Positions 36,103 through 47,934 of a stretch of DNA of 64,000 nucleotides are shown one piece after another. Under the pieces are notes generated by a model. That model was not told the DNA's origin and made no database searches. It saw nothing but the letters and a program-made list of their open reading frames with translations. The DNA is from Lycorma delicatula (Eukaryota > Arthropoda > Insecta > Hemiptera > Fulgoridae), in the NCBI RefSeq assembly GCF_047948215.1, contig NC_134461.1, positions 91,408,245 to 91,472,244 of the forward strand. The letters run 5' to 3'. The translations under genes and the position numbers were made by a program. Position 1 is the first letter of the stretch; the number at the start of each line of letters is the position of its first letter.

Positions 36103-37385
36103 CAGGGTTTCCCATATAAAACGCAACCCATCAATCACTCACCCATGAAATTTCAAAAGTCAAGCGTACTCCCCTACTTGTTACTGAAATGGAGTCGTCC
36201 AACATCTGAACATCGCGACGACGCAGTAGAACACTACCGATAGTAACAACAATGCAATCATAACGTTCAGTGTATTGCTAGAGACAGTTGCAGTGAGACA
36301 GAGTTGCAGTGGAAGATTTGTTTCGCCATAAGTGCCCAGATAAACCAGCTCCTAACAAAACATCAGTATTAAAGTTAGTTGCAAAATTTAGAGAGACCGG
36401 TTCTGTTAATAACAAGGAATACAAAAGATCTGCGTCAGTGTTGAATACATATAGAGTCACTGAAATCAAAGACCGATTACTCGCCTCGCCAAATAAATCG
36501 ATCAGACTTTTGTCTGCTGAAATTAATTTGTCTAAATCAACTGTTCATCGGGCGACCAAACAATTACAATTACGACCTTATCGCATTCAAACGGTTCATC
36601 AACTTCTTGAGCCCGACAAAGAAAAACGGCTACAATATTGTCAATGGTTCCGTAGATTTCTGCGTGAGGGAATTAATGTTATGGATTCGTTATTTTTCAC
36701 AGATGAAGCACGGTTTCATTTGGATGGCTACGTAAACAGCCAAAACGGTAGAATTTGGAGCGCTAAAAATCCCCACGTTTATTACGAAAAACAATTACAC
36801 CCGCAGAAGTTGGACGTGTGGTGCGCGATATCGCGGAAGAAAATAATCGGTCCTGTTTTTTTCGAGTACACCATTAATGCAGAACGATATCAGGATATTT
36901 TATTTCAGTTCATTGCACTCTTGGAAGAGGAAGACAGACACTGCTGGCTAAAACATGACGGTGCGACATCGCACTACGCAAGTTCAACTTCTGATTTCGT
37001 TGAGGAATTCTTTGGTAATCGTGTTATCGGTCGAGACTTGTGGCCACCAAGATCTCCAGATTTGACTGCCGCGAATTTCTTTCTACGGGGTTACCTCAAA
37101 GAAAAAGCCTACAGCAACAAACCACGAACACTTGAACAATTGAAAGTCAATATTGAACAAGCTGTATTAAATATCCAGCCACAAACTTTGAAAAAAGTTG
37201 CAAGAAACGCTGTAAAAAGAATTGAAGCTTGTATTCAAGAAGATGGCGGCCACTTCCAACATTTACTCTAAATGTAAGGCAATGGATGGTAATAATAAAA
37301 ATTACATTTATATTTACACATGCCTTTTTATTATTTCAATACCTACCAATATAAGATTGGGTTGCTTTTTATATGGGACACTCTG
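36103..37385 (+). mobile_element. Mariner-superfamily transposon with both ends and TA target duplication
   Basis: The 28-bp terminal inverted repeats match at 25 positions (left starts CAGGGTTTCCCATATAAAAC, right starts CAGAGTGTCCCATATAAAAA on the other strand). They are flanked by TA at 36101-36102 and 37386-37387. The element is 1283 bp and carries one transposase ORF. Length, ends and duplication are those of an IS630/Tc1/mariner element. It is one of the best preserved mobile elements of the window. Confidence 0.92.
36309..37271 (+). pseudogene. Mariner-superfamily transposase, probably inactive
   Basis: The open frame (320 codons) begins at a GTG, and an in-frame TGA lies just upstream at 36294, so the natural start and first helix are lost. 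Residues 1-100 hold the remains of the helix-turn-helix DNA-binding region (S-I-R-L-L-S-A-E-I-N-L-S-K-S-T-V-H-R). The DDE domain follows: F-F-T-D-E-A-R-F with Asp132, K-H-D-G-A with Asp217, and W-P-P-R-S-P-D-L-T-A-A-N-F-F-L with Asn256, where related transposases have Asp. Spacing from the second to the third position is 38 residues in this copy. The neighbouring Pro and Trp (TP.DF.LWG) are also altered. The single G-to-A change at residue 256 would abolish metal binding. The C-terminus (I-E-A-C-I-Q-E-D-G-G-H-F) is intact. Confidence 0.88.
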
Positions 37386-37387
37386 TA

Positions 37388-38028
37388 TTTAAATAAATTA
37401 AAAAAAGGGTTATTAACTGTATTTACTTGGCGCTCCACAGAAAACGAACACATTGGAAATGACCTTTTCGTTCGTAAATGCTGATACTCCGAAGAATGTT
37501 TAATAGATATAGAAAGACTAATACGATTTTCCGTTTATTTTTCGTCTGTTTTGCTTCAATAAAAAACGGATCTTTAGAAATTTTTATTTCCTTTTTATTG
37601 GCTGTATTTACATTAATTTTCTCAGAATTAAATTCTCTACAAGTTCTGTTATTAAATCTTTCGTATTTATTAGTCATTTAACAAAGCTATTGTACTACAA
37701 ACCTAAAAAAAAAATTGATTTCCGATTCCGAATCTTGTTTTTACGTCGGATATCTTAAAAAGTGCTGGAGTTACAGTTCTGGATCCTTTTTTATCCTATT
37801 TTCCAGCTCAAATTACATAAGAAACTACCAACGTTACTCATTAATTTGGGTCCCAAAAATTACAGTAAGGCTTCTTTTTATTAGAAGAGTTGAAATCCAG
37901 GCGAAATATTTCACTAGCCGTATCTCGAAAACAAAGCGATTCCAAACTTATGTTTATATGAATTTTTTTCATTATTTTTTCTAGTAGAACATGTCCTAAA
38001 AGTTTCTCCGTTTCTTCATGTGACACTG
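37388..38028 (+). mobile_element. 3' part of a DUF4817-type DNA transposon
   Basis: The segment from about 37600 matches 41660-42048: AAATTCTCTACAA, CATTTAACAAAG, TTATTGTAC, GTTACAGTTCTG, ATAAGAAA, CACTAGCCGTA and TTTATATGAA. It ends CACTG then TA (38029-38030), like CACTCTG then TA at 42048. No transposase sequence remains. The left end is undefined. Confidence 0.6.
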
Positions 38029-38540
38029 TATAAAAATGTAAAAAAATTAAATTAACACATTTATATGTTATTAAATTTTCTAAACACAGAAATTTATAAG
38101 TTATATATAAATAGTTATAATCATGAATATGTTACACCTGTCTTATGCTAATAATTCTTTTTATAATATCTCAATTTAATCTTTTTTTTTTACTTGTTTT
38201 TATTTACATCACATGGATTATCCTGTTTTTATTAACAGCTCTGTCAAGATAATCCTTGTTTATCGCTAATGAACGCCGTTTATACTTATTATTATCATCA
38301 TTAGTATATCCCATTCCATTTTTCGTAGTTTTATTTTACTTAACTTCTTTCTCTCCCTTTCTTTATACATTGATAAATATTTTTTTTCTTCCGCACTGTA
38401 CTAAATATTACATAAAATGTTATACCTTAACATAAATATACTGTAATATTAGAACATCTAGTCCGCCTTATACTTCAAAATAGTAAGAAAAATCCTGAAA
38501 GCACGAAAATTGTAATAATCCGACACCGTACACTCGGAGA
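38029..38540. other. AT-rich DNA
   Basis: No gene or element recognised. Confidence 0.45.
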
Positions 38541-38681
38541 ATCAAATCACACCTAATTTAGGCCTCATCCAATTTTTCTTCAACTCTTGAGTCGAGATAT
38601 GAGTGAACACTGATTCTCCCTATATTATAACACGGTAAGAAAAATGATGCCTATGAAGCAACCAGGGGGCGCAACCCCTAG
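38541..38681 (+). mobile_element. Possible Helitron-like 3' end
   Basis: A GC-rich hairpin (GGGG-CGCAA-CCCC) is followed at once by CTAG and then T, the arrangement expected at the 3' terminus of rolling-circle Helitrons (hairpin, CTRR, insertion before T). An internal inverted pair GGAGAATCA...TGATTCTCC lies upstream. The 5' end (TC) cannot be located, and there is no Rep/helicase sequence. Confidence 0.4.
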
Positions 38682-39886
38682 TAAATTAATAAAATAAATT
38701 CTTAAGAATACTATTTATATCAAGAAAAGGTTAATTGTTAATTTTTAACATTCTTTATTAATCAGATAACAAATTTAATTAGTTTTTTGGTCGCTCAAAT
38801 ATGGTACGCTAAAACCTCTATGTGTAATTCATAATTTGGCTGTAGATAATTTGAAGGTTTCTTTTAATACTACTTTTCTTAACTTCAAATTGCTATCATA
38901 TTATAATAGCCTAATTACATACAGCCTTTCTTACGTTAAAATTATTTTTACTCATGACTTAAAAAAAAAATTAATTGATAAACTTGACGTAATAAAAATT
39001 CACATATCTCTGTATTCCAAGAAGCTTTATTTCATGTTCGATAGCAGTTATTTAACGTTGCTATTCTAGATATTTTCCAATATTAAATAAAGCATAATTT
39101 TACGAATTTTATTCTTTTGTTTTTCCTTATTTTATACAGCATGTCTTTATTAACTACTTATAAAAATAAAAATAAACTAATTAGAGAATAATAAAACAAT
39201 AAAGATTATTATTAAAAAAAATCGTATTAAAGAACAAATAATAATAATTGTTTAATTTTTCTTTTAATTTTGATGTTTTTATGCAGGCGAAAAACCGGTT
39301 TCATTATTGAACTCAGTGCCAGATTAAGGCTAATAAGATTAGTAGTTTTTAATAATTATTTTTAGCTCTATACAAACTTTAAAAAGATAAATTAGAGGAG
39401 AAATGTATTGTTATTTTTAATTTGTGGTGCGTTTGTAGCCAATTTTATTATAATTTACTATTTTTGAACTTAATTTTATGGTTGTATATATTTTTGAATT
39501 TGTATATAAAGTACATGAATACTACGTTATTTTTCATTTATTAATTTATTTGTAAGTGCCTGTTTATATATATCCACGCGTACGCCTTGTGTGGTTGTGT
39601 GTGAAAATGTTGAAATTAACTTACGGGATTTTGTGCCAAGCGAATTAAAATATATACAGGTGTACTAAATCCATAGCTATTAATTTTTTTTTAGTTTATA
39701 CTGTAAAATTGTGCACTATAATAATTTTCTACGTAAAATTTTGAATATCAATTGAAATATAGGCAACCCCGTCATGATGGATGAGATGGGTGGCACAACC
39801 TTCCACCACGTAACAAACGTTTTTACTTTAATTTTTTTACGATTTCACACACTTGTGTGTATTATGATGCATGTTTAATTATATAT

Positions 39887-39947
<61 letters not shown>

Positions 39948-40007
39948 TTCTCCCTAATGTATACATTACAATCTGTTCAATTAGTGAACGTTAAGCAATC
40001 TCCCCAA
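38682..40007. other. AT-rich DNA with a long (TA)n tract
   Basis: TA repeat at 39893-39944. The frame at 38836-39069 is low-complexity. No gene supported. Confidence 0.5.
39893..39944. repeat. (TA)n microsatellite
   Basis: About 26 TA units preceded by TGTG. Confidence 0.95.
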
Positions 40008-40243
40008 GACCCAGTGATGAGGATGATATGTATTACATGAAAATGAGGTGTAGTCTTGTACAGACTCAAGCTGAGATGCGTGATTAATTGAACCCCAACC
40101 ATCAAAGTACATCGGCATCTACCGTCTAGTGTTTAAATCCGTATAAAAGCAACTAATTTTTATTAGGATTTGAACTTCATAACCTTAGATCAACAGTTAA
40201 AAAACTTATTTGCGATGAGTTAACCACTAGAACAACCCGGTGG
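40008..40243 (-). mobile_element. SINE-1 copy, old
   Basis: On the minus strand the head reads CCGGGTTGTTCTAGTGGTTAAC, with a decayed B box (GATTTGAACTTC on plus). The body matches the other copies (GTCTTGTACAGACTC, TAATTGAACCCCAACCA). The 3' tail is lost. Confidence 0.8.
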
Positions 40244-41010
40244 ACTAAATACAGTGTATCACTAAGTTCTCCTGGAACTATCATAACCTGTTCTACTCGT
40301 GAAAATAATGAAAAAGTTTTTATAAACTTATGTCCTAAAATGCTTCATGTGCAAGTTTTGGCTAATGAAAGATTTTGCTCGGATTTCAACTACCCCGGTG
40401 AAATGAGGTCGTAATTTTTAGGACGTTAATTAACGAACAGAGTTGGTGATGTTTTATGTTTTTTAATCAGAAATATTGAATAAAATAGCTTCCAAAACCG
40501 TATTTGAAGTAGCTTTTTAGAAAACTCGGATGAAAACCAATAAATTGGAATAAAAACCCTGTTTATTATGTTTGACGTACAATAATTTTGTTAAATAGCT
40601 AATAAATACATAAATCTTAAAACAAAACTTGTAGATAATTTAATTCTGAATAAAATGTGAGATGATAAGTCGAATAAATTTTGAATTTTATTTAGAAACA
40701 GTACATTTACTACATTTGTCAGAAAATTACTTCTTCAAGGTAAATAAAAACCAGATTGTTTATTGGAGTAATGAAAAATTTGTAAAAACAAAATTTATTG
40801 TTAAAATATTAAAAAAACTGAAATTACACAACAATTGCAAAATAAAAATAAATAAATAAAAATAACATAGATAATATTTTATTTATTAAAAAAATAAATA
40901 CAATAAATTATTTGAAAAATTATTATTTGAAAGTTGGCAATAAAATAACAACAGCTAATCAATAATGCTGAATACTATATAAGTGTATAAATCATTCTGT
41001 AAAATACATT
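40244..41010. other. AT-rich DNA
   Basis: Short frame 40662-40859 has no recognised domain. Nothing else seen. Confidence 0.4.
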
Positions 41011-41168
41011 AACCGGTCTCGGTGATGCGAGTAGTAACGTCTCGGCCTTTCATCCAGAGGTCCCAGGCTCGAATCCCGGTCAGGTACGGCATTTTCACAC
41101 ACACTCCAAATTATTCATCTCATCCTCCGAAGCAATACATAACGGTAGACCCGGAGGTAAAAAAAAAA
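41011..41168 (+). mobile_element. SINE-2 copy, nearly full length
   Basis: Head CCGGTCTCGGTGATGCGAGT with the A-box-like segment AGTAGTAACGTC, B box GCTCGAATCCC, then GGCATTTT and a tail with GAAGCAATACATAACGGTAG and an A-rich end. The weak repeat ACATTAA/GCATTAA at the borders may be the target-site duplication. Confidence 0.85.
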
Positions 41169-42048
41169 GAAAACAGTGCATTAAGTATATCTGGTACTGC
41201 TGTGAACTGTGCTGTCGTTAGCGAAGGTTTTCTGTGAATTTTAGCTTGTTGAACGTGATCGGTTTGTCATTGAAGTAATGCCGTACTTATTTACAACAGA
41301 GGAATACGTTGATATGGTATCCATTTTTGGTGTGTGTAATGGTAATGCTACTGCTGCTGCAACAGCATTATCTTTAAATTTTTACGTCTGGGGATGGATG
41401 AAAAATATTGTATACAAAACAAAATACATTCTCGTGAGGAATATTAGCATTATGGATGCGGCTGTGCAACTTAAGGACAGCCCTGAAAGACTAAAAAGAG
41501 TGAAAAAACCAGTACATAAGCGAAATGTGTTGAAAATGGCGGGCTCATTTTTGAACATTTATAAACACGTATAATGTGCTTTGGTCAAGTTTACTGGTTT
41601 TAAATAAAATTCGAATTTTTCTAACTGTGTTTTATTCATTTTATATTATATTATTTTGTTCAAAAATAAATTCTCTACAAATTTTGTTTAAATTTTTTAT
41701 TTTCTTATTATCCATTTAACAAAGTTATTGTACGAAAAACAGGGGTTTTTACTCCAGTTTATTTGTTTTCTCATAAAACTAACTCAGTTACGGTTCTGAG
41801 ACCTATTTTTTTTTCGATTTTTCATGTAAAAATCATAAGAAATCGCCAATTCTGCTCCTTAATTAACGTCCTAGAAATTTCAGTACAACCTCATTTAACC
41901 GGGATAGCTAAAATCCGAACGAAATGTTTAACTAGCCGTAAATCACAAGTGAAGCATTTTAGGAGATATATTTATATGAAAGTTTTCCATTTTTTTCATG
42001 AGTAGAATAGGTTAAGAAATTCTCGGAAGAATTTCATGATACACTCTG
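41169..42048 (+). mobile_element. DUF4817-type DNA transposon with its catalytic core deleted
   Basis: It holds the fused remnant ORF at 41278-41574 and a ~470-bp 3' region shared with 37600-38028. The right end is CACTCTG followed by TA (42049-42050). The left end is not visible and may have been displaced by the SINE-2 insertion just upstream. Confidence 0.65.
41278..41574 (+). pseudogene. Fused N- and C-terminal remnants of a DUF4817-domain transposase, 98 aa
   Basis: Residues 1-30 (M-P-Y-L-F-T-T-E-E-Y-V-D-M...G-V-C-N-G-N-A-T-A-A) match the start of the DUF4817 helix-turn-helix domain found on insect DDE transposases (pattern FTNEEYADM...YG...GNA..A). Residues ~34 onward (F-Y-V-W-G-W-M-K-N-I-V-Y-K-T-K) match the segment just after the third catalytic residue (FFLWGWMK...VYKTK). 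The C-terminus (K-R-N-V-L-K-M-A-G-S-F-L-N) follows the usual end. The whole DDE core, about 250 residues, is missing, yet the frame is intact across the join and from ATG to stop. It could in principle be translated as a DNA-binding-only peptide. Confidence 0.75.
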
Positions 42049-42050
42049 TA

Positions 42051-42585
42051 TATTGTATATTTACAAGTAAAACTGTTTTATCTAATATAGATAAATTAAT
42101 TAAATTGTTTATTGTGCTATTAAAAATGATTAAAAGGAGAATCTATACTCGGTAAAAATCACCTGTCCAAAATCCTAGTTGTACAAAAAAAAAAATATAT
42201 TGTAGCAGAAAAATCGTATTATTCAACCACGAAATAAACAGTATGAAAAAAGAAAAATATGTGCTTTGTTAATTTTTAAACTAATTATCATTTGAAACTT
42301 TATTACTAAATTTAATCCATTTTTATACATCGCATTTTAAAGGAAATGAAATTTAATCACAGAAAATGTAATTATTTATCAATTTATTTATCAAAAATAT
42401 GAGTGGTAAATTTAATAAAATATTTCTGTAATAGATGATAATGAATCAGTATAACTATAGTCCTACAAATATTATACTATTTATTATTATAGAAAACAAA
42501 CCAATAATAGAGAACATTTGAAAGCAACAATCACAAATATTACTACAATTTGAAACAAAGTTAAACATATTCTACATTTGTATCA
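42051..42585. other. AT-rich DNA
   Basis: No feature recognised. Confidence 0.4.
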
Positions 42586-42697
42586 TGGATACTGGTGTTC
42601 TTTGTTGGTTGGGTTTCAATTAACCACACGTCTCAGGCATGGTTTGCCGAGTTTATTCAAGACTACACATTTACCCGTACAGTTACGTTACACTGAT
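42586..42697 (+). mobile_element. SINE-1 body fragment
   Basis: GGATACTGGTGTTCTTTG, GGTTGGGTTTCAATTAACCACAC and CAAGACTACA match the SINE-1 body. Head and tail are missing. Confidence 0.8.
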
Positions 42698-43149
42698 AAT
42701 TCGCTAATGACTTTATTGTTGATGAAACTAAAAATAAAATTATAAAAAAAACGTATTTTAATACCAAAATTTACGCAAAAACGTTTCTAATTTTGAAATT
42801 TTGAAAAATAGCTATGTATTTTAAAATTACCTTTTATTTTCAGTGTAATAAATTCTGTTATTGTTTTATCATAAAAAAATAAAAATTTTTAAAGGTTAAA
42901 TTTTTGCTTACAATAAGGTTTTTTCATTGTTGAAATAACGTATGGAAATTCTTAAATTTTCTTCATAACCTCAATTATAGACTTAGGTATAGTAAGGTGA
43001 TAAATAAATTAGTTTAGATGACAAGAGAAAGATGTTCAAAAGAAAGTTTGAAGAATGAAAAAGTTTTAACAAGATCAGAAAATTTTAAAAATTTTGTAAG
43101 TACGAGTAGTTTTTTTTCCATTTAGGGTATAATCGGATGAGAAAGAATT
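42698..43149. other. AT-rich DNA up to the SINE-2 target site
   Basis: Nothing recognised. Confidence 0.4.
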
Positions 43150-43311
43150 TTTTTTTCTTTTAACCTCCGGAAGCACTGTTAGGTATTGCTTCAGAGGATG
43201 AGATGAATTTTTTGTAACGTGTTAAGACTGCTACGCCTGACCGGGAATCGAATCCTAGACCTCGGGGTGAAAGGCCGAGACGCTACCACTCTCGCTACGG
43301 AGGCCGGCAAA
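43150..43311 (-). mobile_element. SINE-2 copy, full length, with exact target-site duplication
   Basis: The 14-bp GATGAGAAAGAATT occurs at 43136-43149 and 43312-43325. Between them, on the minus strand, lie the tRNA-like head (GCCGGCCTCCGTAGCGAGAGTGG), the B box (GATTCGATTCC), the short body and the shared tail GAAGCAATACCTAACAGTGC. Length 162 bp. Confidence 0.93.
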
Positions 43312-43325
43312 GATGAGAAAGAATT

Positions 43326-45235
43326 AAATCCACCGTAACGGTGGAGATATTTATAATGACAGGACGTTAATACGACATAATTTTAAACTTTGGCGACGTT
43401 AAATAAAAAATTTACTTGACGAAGAAGATATGGTTTTATTAAGATTATAATATAAAATTTTTATGTTCCTGATGATGGAAATTTTTTTTGAAAACGCTTG
43501 AACATATATATAAAAGAATTGTTGGTAAGTGGGTTATTATTAATTATATAATCATACCAACGGACCATGTTTGATAAAATTATTATATTTTATATATTTT
43601 TTTTTTAATATTAAGTTAACTATTAGGAAAATGTTGAAAAGTGGAAATGAATTTTCTAATTCAAAAATATTATGGAGGATAAAGATTTAGAATAGATTGT
43701 GTTTGGTAGGATCTGAGGTGGTATGAGATACAGAAGGAAGAAGTGAGCGATATTCTTAGGCTGCTATTAAAGAAGCAATTTCCTTTCCACCCTAATCTTA
43801 TACAACATGTTCATAGGATTTTACTTTTTCAATAAAACCTTGTAGGCCTATAGCTATTTTGAACAAATTATATGTACAGAACTTTCTCTTTCTACTCTAA
43901 TTCTTTGATGTTTGGTTGGCAATTTATTTACAGATGTACCTAATAACTGTCCTTATGTTATATTATTATTATTTATATTTCAAAAGAAAAAATAATATAG
44001 ATTATTTTTTCATTTATTATTTTTCTTATTCTTTTGGGAATATATCACCTTTTTCTTAAAAAAAAAGCCTTTTTGATAAATATGTATAAATCTATATTCA
44101 ATAAAAATTCTTTTACGCACGTGATGATTGCTTTTCTCTTTTTCTTATTTTATTCAAAAAGAAAACATCAATGTAATACGCCTGTATAAAGAAACGATAA
44201 AAATAAAACTCAATATAATGTGAATCATAACTGATATTTTCGTTTTAACAAATTTTTATTTGGTTTTGAACAAAAATTATTTCACTATGATATATTTATC
44301 TTCTCTATAAAATATTTTAATAAAGAATTAATTAATCTATACGAAAAAATAATAGCAAAACTCATTTCTAATAATGTTTATTATAATAAATAATTGTGAT
44401 CGATTAGTTTAACATAATAAATATTTACTTACAACCCAGTTTATTTTTGTTGCTTAGAAATTAGGATTTCTTCTTTTGAGATATTCATCAATTTAAGAGA
44501 TTAGCACTCATAAATAATATTTTATACTAATAATTTTTTGATAAAATACTGATCGCCATACGAATATTTGACATATATCTGTGAGGGGTAGTTTTCTGAA
44601 ATTTTTCTTTCACGAAAAATAATTACCTAATCAAAGGTATGTAAGGAAAAAATTTCCCTCTCTGACATTTTATCGTGCTGCCTTGGAACATTTTTATGTT
44701 ACCATTCACTCAGCAGATTATTTAAAAATTTATTATATATACATTATCTCTCATACATTATAAAATTTATTCTAATTTTATTTATGTGAACAAAGTTGGG
44801 AAATATGAAATGTAACTAAACATAATTACTCTTTTAACTCTTTTTAAAAAAATTCACCAAAATGAGACTTAAAGATCTGTAAAACATATTTGTCTAAATA
44901 ATTAACTATTAAATCACAGTAGAATTAATAAAAACCAGGATTAATTGAAATTTAAAATACTTGAAAGGAGTGAGTTTTTGAACAAAAATTATCGATTTTA
45001 CTAAAAAAAAAAAGAAAAGGAAAACATTATCCTTCGGGATATTTAATTTTTATCGTGATGTGAGTTCTCTCACATCAGGAGGAGGTGAGTCCTCTTGACA
45101 GGATTTTTCCACATTGTAATAGAATCAATGCCCAGTATATAGTAGTCTAAAAAAATTCAATATTTTATATTAACCCATTTCTGTTTATTAAGCAGTTTTT
45201 GCCTAATTTGGGTGTTTCATGGTTCTTTCTGTGAA
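43326..45235. other. AT-rich DNA with a small hairpin
   Basis: GATGTGAG-TTCT-CTCACATC at 45056-45075 is a perfect 8-bp stem. ATCAATGCCCAGTATATAGTAGTCT near 45125 resembles a short part of the 20.8/29.1-kb LINE 3' region. No gene supported. Confidence 0.4.
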
Positions 45236-45750
45236 TCAGAATACAGGTACATATTTTCTACAGTAGGAAAAAAATTTCTTTAATGCCTTGTCTCTAATGG
45301 GGAACCCCCGAAAGGATCCCCCACCGGGACTAGGTCTTACTTTCTCCCCAACGGCACTGCAAGTGAGTCCCCACCCGATCATCATAAGCGGAGACCGAGG
45401 CCTCCCACCCCGTCCCGAATGGGGCTGTCCCTCAGAGATATTATGATGTTCCTTCGAAGAAGCAGTTGCAGATGCCGATGGAGTCATTTTACATCCCCAA
45501 CCCCCGAGCGCATGACCATGTGACTTGCAGGATAAGCACCTAGGGTCCTGCTGGTAGTCCTTGGCCAACCTTATCAAATGTAAAACAGTTGCCGCTTCTG
45601 TCTGCCAGAACAGAGCTTGGCCCTGTAGCCTGGATTCCAATATCTGAAGCAAAGGTCGTCGGATATTCGTCTCACCACTCAACAGGCCATCCACCCAATC
45701 CGAACTCGCCAATCAGACAGTAGTTTGTCCGCCAGGATTGGCGGCACATT
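45236..45750 (-). pseudogene. gag-like fragment of the same LINE family as 28 kb
   Basis: The 158-codon minus frame begins at a TTG, not an ATG. Residues 59-74 read C-L-S-C-K-S-H-G-H-A-L-G-G-W-G-C, which aligns with the third knuckle of the 28-kb copy (C-S-H-C-N-A-R-G-H-A-L-E-D-C-G-C). The fourth ligand position holds Trp. Downstream DNA also matches: GGTGGGGGATCC then GGGGTTCCCCATTAGAG here, and a very similar phrase at 28580-28640. GC-rich against AT-rich flanks. It is a broken ORF1 end with no reverse transcriptase attached. Confidence 0.65.
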
Positions 45751-45771
45751 AATTTGTTACACATTTTATTT

Positions 45772-45931
45772 TTAAACTCCGGGACTACCGTTAGGTATTA
45801 CATCAGATGATGAGATGATTAACAATATTTTTAGCGTATTAAACTGCAATGCCTGACCGGGATTCGAACCCGGGACCTCCAGATGAAAGGCCGAGACGCT
45901 ACCACTCGCGCCACGGAGGCCGGCACATTGA
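45772..45931 (-). mobile_element. SINE-2 copy, full length, well preserved
   Basis: Intact tRNA-like head (GCCGGCCTCCGTGGCGCGAG on the minus strand) and perfect B box GGGTTCGAATCCCGG. The tail reads GTAATACCTAACGGTAG. The flanking TACACATTTTATTT (45758-45771) and TACACATTATATTT (45932-45945) differ by one base. It is among the best matches to the apparent consensus, so it is probably young. Confidence 0.92.
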
Positions 45932-45945
45932 TACACATTATATTT

Positions 45946-47280
45946 ATTTAATTTTACTCATACCTCTGAAACTGGATTTCTGGTTATAGATTCTTTAGCT
46001 TTATATACCGGAGCATCTACGAAAAAATTCTAGAGTTAAATGTTTCCTCCCAAAACCAATTGCTTCATTTTTTAAATTGAATGTTGTTTAAAATTCACAA
46101 ATACTGACTCTCATTTTTTTCGTATTACCTAAATGTAGCCAACGTGCAAGATTATTTCTAATCTTTTCACTTCTTATTTTCGCTTTTTTTGATTTCTTAT
46201 TCAATTAATAATAATAATAAAAACATCTTTTAAATATTAAATCTTTATACTAAATATTTATCTTTAAATATTTTAATTCGTTTTTTAGAATTTTCTCTAA
46301 CTGTATCGTAGTATAAGATTTTATAAAAATTTTCTTTTACACGTAGAAAAATTACGTAAAAAAACAATGTAGAATTTTGTAAACAAATAGAAATTTATTT
46401 ACAAATTGCTTAAAGAATTAAATAGAAATGATAAATCAGTTCAATAATTTTTATTTTATTTTAATATATTTCTGTTTAAACATTTATCCTTTTCTAAATA
46501 TTATTGTTAATTAAATTGGTTTATTCTTTTTTTTTTTTTTTTTAATTTTAACATATGAAGTTAAATTCTATGAAGCAAAGCAATGTCACGTTATTCGTTG
46601 CAGTTACTAAACTACCATTTGTCTTCTATTATAAACAGCCTGTCCATATACATAACAACTCATTTTAATTTATGTCTATATTGCTTCAGGCTACTATTCT
46701 AACCGCCTACTCTTCTTCTTGCACGGTGTGTCTGCATTTCTTCTGTATCAAGGAATTAACAAACTTAACAAACCTAGTGCATCTATGCATCTTCTACAAT
46801 CTATAACTCATGTTTTATTATTTTAACTGTACATAAAAATAATAAATAAAAAGTTTATCAGTACTTCAACTCTTAAAACCAAGAAACTTCTGTTAATTTC
46901 TGTAAAATAAGTTACAGGTGGTGATCTGTAAAAATGTATACAAATGTTTTGTATGAGTTCTCTTGTTCGGGTATATATATATATATATTTTTTCTATGTT
47001 TTTAAAAAAACTAAATTTTAACAATATTTGTCGGTTGAAAAATATTTTTTATTTTTTTTTGTTTTAACAGTATGTATTTATTTATAACAAATGGTTTTCT
47101 TTTAATATTTTTCAAAATAAATGTTTGGCTAATTGAGTTAATAATTTCAATGAATTAGATTTAAATGAACTACGAATGTTTACTTAATTTCCAGTCAAAA
47201 AGTATTTACCTTCTAATACGCTAACACACATACATACGTAGAAAATTACCTCCACTTTTTTTTGTTCTTTGAGGTCAACA

Positions 47281-47323
<43 letters not shown>

Positions 47324-47934
47324 ATGACGTATAGTCATTAAGTTATATTGACGTGTAGATACGTATAAATTAATTTATATTGACGTATATATGACGTATA
47401 GTCACAGAGTTAATATATGTATATTAATCAGAGTTAATTAACGGGTCATTAAACGTCAATAAATGTAAAAAACCCATCATCTTTTGACTGATTACCAATA
47501 ATTTCCCTCTTTCAGCATAGCTCTACTACTATGATACCAGGAAAGTAAAAATTAATTGTACAATTATTAGCTAATAATTATAAAAGTTGATTGCTACAAA
47601 CTGAAAAACCAATATTTCAGCCCTATTTAAGAATATTACAAAATCGAAATCTTCTTGCAGAGGAAATTGACTTCAGGACAAAATGTATACACATTAAAGG
47701 AATTTTCCATCAAATATTATGACATTTCAGTAAATATTTTTAATAACCCTTGTAGAAGAATATCTACTGATGATGATTGTTTTAAAATCAAGATAGCCGT
47801 TTAGTTTTAGATTCTAATTATTGAATTTCTTTTCTGTAATATAATTTTTGAACGTTTTATAAATTGAAATTTACTTCAATACCAATTAGTGGTGTTCTTT
47901 CTTTCTATGGTTTAAACAAATGTAATTTATTATT
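45946..47934. other. AT-rich DNA with a 42-bp palindromic TA repeat
   Basis: 47281-47322 reads AACTCTGA, a TA run, then TCAGAGTT, and is fully self-complementary. GACGTATAGTCA-like words recur just after it. No gene supported. Confidence 0.5.

Noticed and set aside
45840..45925. Apparent tRNA gene with a perfect B box (also at 54.0 and 59.97 kb)
   Set aside because: These are SINE-2 heads: same flanking body, shared tail and target-site duplications; the acceptor stem is not closed.
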